Of a DNA stretch of 64,000 nucleotides, positions 47,865 through 59,800 are shown piece after piece. Each line of letters starts with the position of its first letter. The first letter of the stretch is position 1. The notes beneath the pieces are model-generated. The model searched no databases. It was not told the DNA's origin and was given only the letters and a program-made list of their open reading frames with translations. The position numbers were made by a program, and so were the translations under genes. This DNA is from Acanthococcus lagerstroemiae (lineage: Eukaryota > Arthropoda > Insecta > Hemiptera > Eriococcidae): assembly GCA_031841125.1 (NCBI GenBank), contig CM063111.1:44528955-44592954 (forward strand). The letters are read 5' to 3'.

Positions 47865-50800
47865 TCACTGGCTTTGGATAGTAAACCTGGAATGAAATTG
47901 AAAATTATCAAGACGGTTGGGCGAGAGCTCCGAAATAACCGTTTCATGAATAATAGACCAACCATTGACTTGATTCTTCCCCTTGCCTTCAGTTTGACTT
48001 AATTTGGCAACAACCTCCTTCTTCAGTTTGCATTCGCCTTTACTGGCCGGCGTTGTGGCCTTTGACTCGCCTTCTAGCTCTTCTAAAAGCGGCTGGCCCA
48101 ACCATTCCCGTTTCGTTTCCGGATCCGTCGGACCCCAGCTATCCCTCGAACGACAGGATTTCAGTATTTTCTGCGCACACGAGCTCCACAATAATTAGAA
48201 AGTCAACGTATATTGCGATCGATGCAACCAGAAGGTCAGTTCATCAGGCGCGGATCCAGGGGGGGTCATAGGGTCATAACCCCCCTCTTAATCATGAACC
48301 TTTTTTTTATTACGGTCCCAATAGTTAAGATACTTGGTAGTATAATTTCAAGTTACAATGATAAAAATTAAAAACGCTCTGGGTTGCGTTTTTCACATCG
48401 TACATATCCGCGCGGTTGGGCGGTAGTAAAAAGAGCGAAAAATCCGGAAAGTGGGTCGGGTATGATGTAAGAAGAGCGAAAACCAAGCGGGAAGTGGGTC
48501 GGGTACGATGGAGAAAGAGCGAACACCTAACTCTTAATAATTTGAAAGGGTATGTAAACAGAGCGAACAACATTTGCAGAAATTATAATGTAAGGTATAG
48601 GTAGTAAAAATTGGCCATGACGTCAATGATATTTTGTTCTAAAAGTAAAAATTGTCAAATCAAAAAGTATAACAATGTTTACATGGCATAATATGAAAAA
48701 GAGTAAAACATAATATCATTATGATATACAAGCTACAGTTGAATTACAGGTTTTGACTGTATAAATGTAATAGTGACTTAGACGGCGTACGGCATCAAAT
48801 GCTAAAATTTCATTACTGATGTATTTTTCCAACTGAGATTTCACGAAAGCCTGTTTTTGACGTGTGTGCGAATTTCTAGTACGTTTCTCCTCACCACAGC
48901 TGTTAAATGATATTAATACTTCATTTTCGTAATCAACCAAGAACTTGCTGAATTTGAATATATTTGGGTGATGCCTGTTAAAGTTTTCTGTGAGGTGAGT
49001 GTGGAATGATTCGCAGGCGTTGATAGTTTCATCGAGATTTGAAGTTGGCGAAGCCCAAATGTCAGGTGGATATTTAGCCCTACGTGAAATGTATCTATGT
49101 ATCACACATATACTTACAGAAGGATTCAATTGCCTTGCTATTTTTCGATTTTTCCCCGCAAGTACTTCGTGATAACAAGGTTCAACATCGGCAGGTTTAA
49201 AAAAAAGTAAGCCAAAGAACCATTTCATGATAAGTCATTCGTATTGCACTTGGAAGGTAAACCTGTAGGCTGTAATATCAATGTGGTGCGAATCAACGTG
49301 TTCGCTCTATTTACATGCCCCGTGCGATGAGCGTTCATCTTCATTCGTTCTTTTTACGATCATGAGCACCCCTAACCTTGCGGATGTCGCTCGGCAAGTG
49401 ATTACATTCGCTCTTCTTACAATCGGCCGCGCGGTTGCACTGCAACTCCTCGTTTACACCGCATGTTAGTGCGGGAGTTGCAGTGCAGCCGCGCGGATGC
49501 ATGATGTGAAAAACGCAAGCCTAATTCCGTGACAGCAGACAGTTGACACCGCCTTTATGATACTCCCCCCTTCACCGTTACAAAAAAAAACTCCATGACC
49601 CCTCCCTCCCCCCTAAATCGAAGTCTGGATCCGCCCCTGTCAGTTCTGTATTTTCTCAGCACTATACCTCTTTCCACGTTGGTCCGTCTTGACGACATAC
49701 ACAAATGATCGCCCATAGTGGTATCTGAATTATTGATAAACAGCTGAGACCCCATCCTAAGCCATCCGCCCAATCCGGGTAATCGTAATCCTCATAAGTC
49801 AGCGGCTTGAAATCGATCAACGAATAAATGAATATGGCCTGAAAATTACAAATTCGTCAGTGGGTATAAAATGGAAGGTCCAACAGTGCAAACGCTCTCA
49901 TGATTTCATGCGGGAAAACGGCAGGAGGCTAATTGCAATGAAAATAACCCCTGGATTGAACCACCCTCTTCCACCTGGCACGGATATCAGCGACTGGACA
50001 AAGTTATCGAACTCTGAGAAAATACTTTCAGGACGTTGTGTTTGTCTATCTGAAGATTAGAAGGAATTAGTAAACTTATTACTGCATAGTAAATCTGAAA
50101 GAGAAATTCAACAGAAGATTTCTACAACGTGATAGTTTTGTTTCTAATTACTCGTCACGTCATCACCTCTACCAGCATTCTGTACTTAATATCGTTTTCG
50201 ACTTACTCAATAAAGCACGGGTTATACATCATGGGGGCAATAACCCGATTGCTAGGTAGGAAAATAAAACTGAAATATGAAAACCGCAGCAACAACACGA
50301 CTGCGGAGTCGTCACAGTTTGAAATCCTCAGATTTTAAGGATGGACAAAGAGCCCCGTATACTGTCGCCCAGGAGTCGGAGCCGATCACAAAGAACGAGT
50401 ATACGATCTACCACGTCGGATCGGCCAGACTATCGCAACCTGCGTCTCCAGCATTGCACCTGTCAGTCGACAGAGTCGTTGAGCTCCGAGAAGCTGAAAA
50501 AGAGTGTCTCCCTCACCAGTCAGGTTGACAAAACTGTAACACCTCGACATTCGGAAGAGCATTCGCAACCGATTATCGAGCACGCTCAAGTTGAAGCCGA
50601 ACCATCGGGAGAGGAAAATCAAATCACCGTTGTCACTCCGACCACCCCTCGAATACTCGAATCAGCAGCACCGTCGACCGATCCTTCGAGCGAGGAACCT
50701 TTCTGGGAAGAAGCCAATAAGGAAGCCCGGCTGAGCGATACATTGGTAGTAACGCTGTACGATGGCAGCGAATCGAGCTCCAAGTCTTTCGACATTCCTA

Positions 50801-53800
50801 ACGATGCGGTCAATAAGCTGTTGGAGTCGGTAACTCTAGACAGCCGACTAACAGAGACTGCAAATTACGACTCTACCAACCAGAGCCCTGCAGCCAAGGG
50901 AACAGAAACTGCCGTCACACAAGGCCAGTCGACGACAAACATCCACGAAAAACAACTGTATAAGCTGACACCCGGAGTAAAATCAAAATTGCAGCAACAA
51001 AATCCGGTTTTATCGGGTTATATATTGGACCACTTTTTCACATACGGGAAGCCGCCATTCTATAATTACGGACGCGTTCGGGATTTCAAAGTATGTCGGT
51101 ATTGACTGAGAACCGGATGCAGTAACGTGACTGTTTCCAACTAGACACCCACAAGTCATTCGATATTCAAATTGTCAAATCCTTGTTTAAGAAATGACTA
51201 CTGCCTCATTCAGTGATTTTCGAAGCGAAGTTGTTAAGAACTAACCCTCAATATACTTAGGTATGCGCAAATTTTCTGTAAATCAGAACATCAAATTAAA
51301 CTATGAAACGAATAAACGAACGTTGAAACTTACTGACAGAATCACAGGTGCACAGAAACCCCAGGTTACTCTCCAGTATAATCCGGGCATGAAACCCAGC
51401 ATAAACTTTAAGTCTCTGCATAGTCTGTTGAGGCCTGTAATAGAAACCCATGTATATTAATGGCTACGTTGAGAGTAATTTTCAATTTAATGTCGTCTGG
51501 ACTTCGTTTGAAACCTAAAATCAGACAAGGAGTTACTTCAAATATACTGGACTACACTGGAAACTCCATTTGAAATACATTGAGCGATTGAGCGCGTTTG
51601 GACTCATGGCATCTAGTGTTCTAGCGGCAGGGTTTGGTACTATGATAATATTTAGTATTGTGTTCACCTACACTAGATTGAGCGAAAACACACACAATGA
51701 ATGAAATACATGTATCTAGTACCAAACCCTGCCACCAAGATTTTCATAACATCCGAGTTTCCAGTACTAGAAGTCCAGTATATTTGGTTACTTAGTGCTA
51801 AGTATACACCCTAACTCTACAACAGCTTTGGCAAGACAATATTTTCTGTAAGATGAAACGTGTCCAAAATGTAAAGAGTAGTAAACGCGAAGGTATCTGA
51901 ATGAGACCTAATGAGTCTTATAAGAGCCCTAAAGAAGTCTGAAAAAGTCCTGATACACTGGATGCAGGTACACTGGTACATGGATATGTTTTAGACAACT
52001 AATCGGCTGCAGATTGCAGCCGCGCAGCAAAGATCAAGATCAGTGAGCACATAGCTAGAAGGAAATACCATATAATTAAAATATTTCCACACAAGGCGTG
52101 TCGAGGGGGGGGGGGGGAGGATTGATCGGCTGCACATTGCAGCCACGCAGCAAAGAACAAGATGAGTGAGCACATGGCTAGAAGGAAAAATAATTTCCAC
52201 GGAAATGCGGACCACTCAACTGAATTGTGGTCATGAAGAGCTAAATCATAGTGATTGGCTTCACGCAATACGCACAACTGAACTGAACTGTGAACTGAAC
52301 TGGAATTGAGTTTAGTGTCGGTCGGAAATAGGATGAGGACGAGCCAATAGACATATCCATGTCAAAAGTAGGTATTAAAGGGAAAAGTACAAAATAAATA
52401 CGCACAACTGAACTGAATTGGAAAGTTCAGCGTTGGTCGGAATTGATGTCGGTCGGAAATAGGATAAGGGCCAGTCAATAGACGGCCTTAATGAATAAAA
52501 ACGAAATATTCCGCATAAGTATATGAATATTGAAAATACCGACGTTCAGGCACCAGAGCTATTTATTGTATCCCAGTCGTTTGCGATCGCTCCCATTGAA
52601 AAACGTTGTGGCACCGATTTTTGGTGCCTTAACGTTATTTGTGGTGCCACAATGACGTTTAACCTTTAATTTTGGTGCCTCAGTGACCGATATTATAACT
52701 AGACATATTAATGTTTTTCAAATTCGCTGGTAAGGTGGTAAATTACAACCAAAGAAATTCTGGATAACGATGTTAGGCTCTGTGTTGACTTGACGCCAAC
52801 AAATATAACCTATTTGAACTGCTGACTCTTGAGGAAGCTACATACTCCATCAGGACAGGACTACGAACCACCAAACCCGAAAACACCAGGATTTTTGAAA
52901 GAAAGATGTAGCGGAAACAGTTTGAATTGGCCAAGTACATGCATTTAAAATAGTTGCCAAATTCTCGGGAAACGTCATTCATTTAATATAATGAATTTAA
53001 AAACATCAACGAATCGGTTTTACTAGCTAATAATTGTTACTTACAGTGGGGGAAACATGTAGAAGAAAAAGCGCATCTAAATATGTATTATACTTGGGTA
53101 CTGAAATGTCCTTTGTTGTAACCGCAAGTGTAGATACCTACTTAACGTGGGGTAGATACATGTTTATTTAAGATGGGTAGGAAAACTTGTGCACCAAATA
53201 GGAAGTTTAATTAGTAATAATGCGTGTACTTATGACAATGAATGATATTTTTAGCTGTAGTTATTTCATAGTTCGCTACATGAAACACACGATACTCCAA
53301 CCAACGCTCGTCAGAAACCCCCCCCCCCCCTCAGCAAGACCTGCGGAAGTTTATAACACGAAATAGCTTTAACTCGAGTTGCGTTCAATCAGTAGATCCT
53401 GACCTATTTGTAGTATATCGCTTCATGTTTGTGTTACTCAGACGAAGATGTTGGTGTTTCCAAAAAGTTAATCGGGTAATTAGAAAAAATGCTCAACATA
53501 GTTTCGAAAAACTGAAATTTCAAGGGTACGGGACTGAAAATGGGGCGAGTGATACATACCCGATGCGCAAAACAGCCGATCAGAACGCTCTGTTCACGTG
53601 GTGGGTAACTAGTAACCCTCTAGTTACCCATGTAGCCCTGTGGTTACCCTTCAGTTACCCCAGTAATCAAAGGGTTACAAAAGGGTATAACTTTTCCGCG
53701 GGTGACTGGTGGGTTTTTGCGCATCGGGTAAATGAGTACAAAACAATATCCAAATACATTATGGAGTTGAATCAGATGTAAATGTAATAGTAAGGTATTT

Positions 53801-56800
53801 TGAGCTCGGTTTGTAAATTTCAGATATTCAACCCCCTGATAATATCTGAAGGGAGACAAGTTACAGCCACTAAATTTTGACTCAATGCGAAGAAGTTCAA
53901 TGTAAAACACTTCTGAAAAGTTCAAGTCAAAAAGTTATGGGTCCAGAGGGAGCAAAATTTTGTGACCCCTCTTAATAAGGGCACTGAAATTTTTTAGCCT
54001 AATATCTTTTCAGGGTTCAAACGAACACGTACAGAAAGTACGAAAACCCTGAACTCTTAACTGTTCGCCCATCAACCTCAAACAAGCAAACACACAAACA
54101 CGCAGACAAATGAACATGTTACCGTTAATGGGTATAATCAATTAAAATATAAAATTTCATTAAAATTCTTACTATAGTTTCTAGCCCTTGATTCCTCCCT
54201 TTACGGAGCAGTTGGCGAAAAATTTCGCAGGTCTTCATTTTCATCTGTTTCTGTTTACACAACAATCTAAAGTTTCAGCCTGGTGGCTTTAAAAAAAAAA
54301 AAAAACGCCTTCCAAGGGCTGTGAATTGAGAGAAATCAGGACTTTCCATTGTTTTTGGCCTCGGTATGATGCTCTTTGAAGTCGACAGGGCTAAAAATTC
54401 CAAATGAGGTATTGACAAGTGAAAGTTACAGATTTGCTGAATTTCACCCCAATCTGTCAATGAAAATTGGTGAGTATTTTATGAAATTAATTATCTGATC
54501 AGCATCGTGAATATTCCAAAAATTCTGAATGAGTAAAGATGTCAGGACCTCATGATATTTTACCCCCCCCCCTTGTAACGAAATAAGGTTGATGGCGACA
54601 GAATGAGTCTTATTAGAGCTAAATGAATTTTAAATAGGTCTTTGAGTTTGACAGAGTCCTAGGAGATCTACAGAGGCGTATCAAGTCTTACGAGTGTAAA
54701 TGAACCTTAAAATTTGATAATCGAACCAAAATTTGTTATAACTCAGTCTGAATAAATCCTAACAACAATATGCAGACGTGAGTGATCGTATGAAGTAACT
54801 TTAGTGTTTCCAGCTAACTCAGCAGGTATATTGACTAACAAACTCACCATATAACCAAGAAATAAAAATGCATTCGGCTATGGCGATTACTAACACTGCA
54901 ACACCGCCACCATATACATCCATCAGAGTGAGAACGTAATTTCCACCCTGTAACAAAACACTTCCTCAGATTAAAACGAATATTCAACTTTTTACACACA
55001 AGTAGTACAATTGCTTGGAAACAGGTCGTTACTCCAAAAAACTAAAAATCGTTAAACTAGTAAAAATTACAATTTTAGGTACTCCTCACTCACGAACTAT
55101 TGAAGTTTGACGGGTTAGTTTTCACATATTTATTCTTCTTTTCAGGCACCATGTCTGATGCCGGACGTTGACAGTCGCGGTTTCTGACGCGCAACTCTTT
55201 TGGGCCTGGGCAGGTTAGTCGGAATAGTCTGCCGTTGCTTTCTCTATGGTTTTGTTGCGTTAGAGTTTTATTTTTCTGTGTCGAAGTGTGTAGGGCAGGT
55301 GCGCCATTTGTGGCCACTCACCCATTTGTGGCCACTTTTACACTTTAAATGTATTTTAAATCAGCAAAAAAGCATTTTCTGCATTTTTGGTATTTTCCAA
55401 AATGTTCTGGCACTCCTCAGTTATCGAATGAACCAATGAAAATCCGTGTAACACCATTTTACCGCTAATTCGAGGCGTTAGAATATCGCGAAAGCAACAA
55501 AATTGATAATTCTTATCACTCACTGTTAACCTGCTGATTTTGGATGGTTTTCCAAATTAAGGTTTAGAAGCTTCAAAAGACCGCGCATAGTTGCGGTAAG
55601 TATTTTATTTTATAAATTACACTTTTCTGAATCAATTTACGATGAAATGTAGGCAATTTTATCTCATTTTCATTAATTAATAGTGATTTTAAAGAGTGGC
55701 CACTTTTGGAGGACGACAAAACATTGTGCTCCATATGTGGCCACTTACATTCTTACATATTATTATGTTCATTTCTCGATCGTTTTAATCTATTTCTGAA
55801 GTTGGTTCATATGTACTTTTCAGTAATTTTTAAGAATTTTTTCCAAAGTTATGTATTATTTCAATACACAACATCAATTCTATGGCGATAGAGCCAAATT
55901 ACGATAAATTTCCTTGGTATTTCGCTATATGGCATTTTTCTAAATACATTTTTTTTTTTGATTATGTATTAACTGCATTCGAAGAGCAAGAAAATTACTA
56001 AAATATAGTAAAGTAATAATAAATAGTCCGAAAAAGTGAAAAAATTCGACCCAGAAATGTCGAACGAGCATTCTTTTGTAATAAAAATAAAAGTGGCCAC
56101 AAATGGTAAGATTAGATGGCCACATAAGGACAAAAGTGGCCACAAATGGGATTTTCGAACATTTTTCACATTTCCCTCAAAAGAAGAATTCGTGGTGTAT
56201 ATTTTCAGATTTAAAATATATTTCCTGGCAGAAGATAGATGTGAGACCCTAATAAAGTGAAAATTAATTTCTGTTTGCCTCAATAATGATTTATAATGAC
56301 ATCTCAAACTTGAAAATTCCTTAAAGTGGCCACAAATGGCGCATCTACCCTACCACAGCAGTTCGCTTACTAGCCATGAGTTTCATGACGTTGAGTAGGT
56401 ACGCTGCACACACACAATACTAATCTTTCTGATCTGATGGTAACACGCCCTGCCATTCTAATGCCTTGTTCGTGTGAACTAGCGGGGGTTACAGGACGTG
56501 CTATGTTTCACCTCGATTGATACTGTAATCGCTGTGTGCGCTAGGATGTCAGTGCGGGTATTCGAATATCATCAGCTTTCCGGCGTTGGTGAGACTCGAA
56601 CCAGAGACGCAAGGACTGAGGACCCGTACCCCATACAGGTCATTGTAGATTCTAGGTCGAGTAAAATGCTGGAAGTTTGTTACTTCATCACAACTTTGGT
56701 TCGTACTGCCAGCAATGCTAAGAATTGGATCTCAGTCCAAAAGACCTTTTTTACTCCCTACATGAAGCATAATGACTGTCAAACGTCATAAGTTCGGTAT

Positions 56801-59800
56801 TCGATCTGAAGGCTACGTTCTGAGAAGTTATGTGGAGGGGATTCAAGTATAAAGTTTTTCCTTATTCAAACCTATTTACTGATTAGGTTTCAAGAATCTC
56901 TTATGAGATACTATCTGCATGGCTGACTCAGCTGAAGAACTGTAAACAAGCAATCTTCAAAAACCTTTTTTTAAACTCGCAATGCCCGATATTGTGACCA
57001 AAAGTGAACAATGTTCAATGTTTACCAAACTTTCTCAGAATAGAAAATACATGTTTTTTTTCTAGCCCCGTGAGCTAACGCCATTGTAATATCTTACACT
57101 TCTTCGTAGCAAACTTTTTAATTTTCGTAAAATGTTTTCTGAAAATCAGCCGCTTAAGGAAGTGGTTACACTCGTAAGCAAATAGTATAGCAGTTTGTAA
57201 CATAGCATTTACATGTCACGACTTGTCAGAACATCTAGCCGATGATGGTTTTATAGGAATACGAGTATCAGCGTAAAGTGGCAAAACGAAAAAATATTCG
57301 CGTACTCGAGCCAATAATTGGACAATACCTTGTATTTTATTGAGCAAGAAATCGATTTTATCCCCTCATTTTCCTAATATACAGAGTTATGTAGTTAATT
57401 TATGTTCCCTTTGTATATTCCGCAATTCAATTCTAAATTAGCTCGTTCTATAATATTAAAATTATTGTTTACTTAATGTCTGTGCTTGAAGTACCTATAC
57501 CCGCCAAAAGACAAGTTCGATGACGTGATTTCTACCGTTTGCGAAGACAGACCATGCAGTTACAGTTAGTTACACTTTTCAGGTTTTAAATAATTTTTAA
57601 TTCGAACTCGTCCACGCAGAAAGTGACATGAAGTCCTGCTCAAGACACGTGAGCTCACATTTTGCTTTGCGGCGACCCTCTCCTCTCGAATGTGCATTTT
57701 TATATAACTCGTCCTGCCCTTAGACCACACAGGAATGATAGACGGCTAATACAAAATCCTGTGACCAACATCGATAGGTGATAGCTGCGTAGAAGAAGGA
57801 CCTTCGATCAATGTATTTCCTATAAGACGGAGATCCTTCTTGTAAGTCGCGCTTCTATTATCTAATTCCGCTTATGATCAGCTGATGGTTACATTTATAC
57901 ACATTTACACACTCCTACTTATGCACATGCGGTGCGATGTTGGTCACACTCAATAACACGGGCACTTATGAAGCGCTAGCGGTCTATCTTTTGTGTATGG
58001 TCTAAGGTCCTGCTTAGCTACTTTTTGCACAGCGCGATGCGAGCCATTTTCTCCCTCGATCGGCCAGGCAGGACATCCGTTTAGTTTAGTCAGAGTTTAT
58101 GCTATCGATCGATCAGTACGCGCGCTTTCTGTACAAACTCTCTATGTACAATCTCCGAGAAACCTGCAGTTTCTTCAAGAATTAACGGTAAGCGCACCCA
58201 CGGTAAGCGTACCCTAAAACTTACCCTCGTAACGCATGTAAGTCCAATCAGATAGGATACAACAGCGGTACAGATGCAGAACGTCAGCTTATTGTTTCGC
58301 AGTACAGCAAACTCGTCGGAAAGACTGGTGAGGACGTTTTCCAGTAACGCAAACTGCAAGAATACATAGTGTGAGTAAAATAAATCAACCTATGAACCGA
58401 AATACGAGAGGAAAATGATCCAGCAGAATAAGACAGACACTCACCTCGCTGTCCAAACCCAAGATGAACAGCATCAAAAAGAACAGCACCGACCACAGCT
58501 GCGGAAATGGAAGACGCAACAGTGCCTCGGGGTACGCGACGAATGCCAGCCCTGGACCGTCTTTCACCACATCGCGAATCTGCACTTGCAAATCGTGAGC
58601 CATGGCACCCAATATTGAAAACGTCACAATACCGGATATCATGCTGGTTATGGTGTCCATGACACTGACCACTAGAGCATCCCTAGTGTGAACATTGTAC
58701 ATACATTAATATTCAAGATCTCTGAAATAGCTATACCATAGGTGTATCCTAATAGGTGGTTGAAAGGAGAAAGAGGATTCAAGCTCTCTCAAGGCACACG
58801 TAACCCCCGTAAAATGTTTGAAATGCTCCATGTGATGTTTTTTCAACTTAGTAGCGCGATCTCCCTCCTCCCTCCACAACTGGTTTTAATAAAGAATCGT
58901 GCAAGGTTTCAGCTCGATTGGACAAAAAGAACCTGAGCCTAAAGCTCAGTCGCCGTATGACCAAGTGGTAACGTGCTCGCTTCGCAATCCTTGCGTTTTG
59001 GGTTCGAGTCCTACCAGCGCTGGAAAGCTAATGATACTCGAATATCCCCACTAACATCCTAGCGAATACAGTGACTGCGGTATCAGTGTAGGAGGAAACA
59101 TAGCGCGTCCTGTAACCCTCGCTAGTTCACACGAACAAGGCATTACAATCGCAGGGCGTGTTACCACCGGATCAGAAAGACTGGTACTGTACGTGTGCGG
59201 AGGTTGAGGATTAGTGGTGCGCCGTTAATTCACATACACTAGCAAGACAGAGGTAATATTGGGTTGATACAAGGTTGAAAACGAATCCACCAAAATTAGA
59301 TTTGAGCCCGAATCTACGAATCACTAATTTTTTTTGGAATCGAATATGATTCGAGAATAATTTACGTTTACTGTGATTCGAATAAATGGCGTGGATTCGA
59401 ATCCACGAATAATCAAATCTAGGAATCATGGAATCTATTTTTGCTGTTACAAAATCAAAATCAGAAAAAACGATACCTATTTTACTCAGTCAGCGATCGT
59501 TGACTTTTTTTTTTCTTTCTTCAGAAAGACCAAATACTCCAAAAACTGGATCTGATTCGAATCCATTTTTGCGAATCCGCGAACTGGATTCGAATCTTTT
59601 CCAACCTTTTGAGTTGATATTATCGTTAAGCTTGATATCCCGAAGTAATTTTTGCAATTTGAACAGAAGAAAAAAATAAATAAAAAAGTTCTCATATGGC
59701 ATATATTAGTAACACATACCTGTAAACGTTATTTTTGAAATCGTTATAACTGCTGTACATGATAAGTCCACCCATCGACACACTCAACGAAAAAAACATT

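Noticed and set aside
51999..52277. 92-codon frame on - with internal repeats
   Set aside because: Explained by the 123-bp tandem duplication (123 is a multiple of 3, so the frame stays open by chance).
53425..53781. 118-codon frame on +
   Set aside because: Covers the TA-flanked MITE 53559-53728 and its flanks; no gene features.
55969..56307. 112-codon hydrophobic frame on -
   Set aside because: Its repeated LWPLL/CGHL parts are simply translations of the GTGGCCAC repeats of a non-coding element.
58950..59022. tRNA-like sequence with box A and box B
   Set aside because: The acceptor stem and anticodon arm do not form properly, and homology to another copy extends into a long non-tRNA body, so it is a SINE head.
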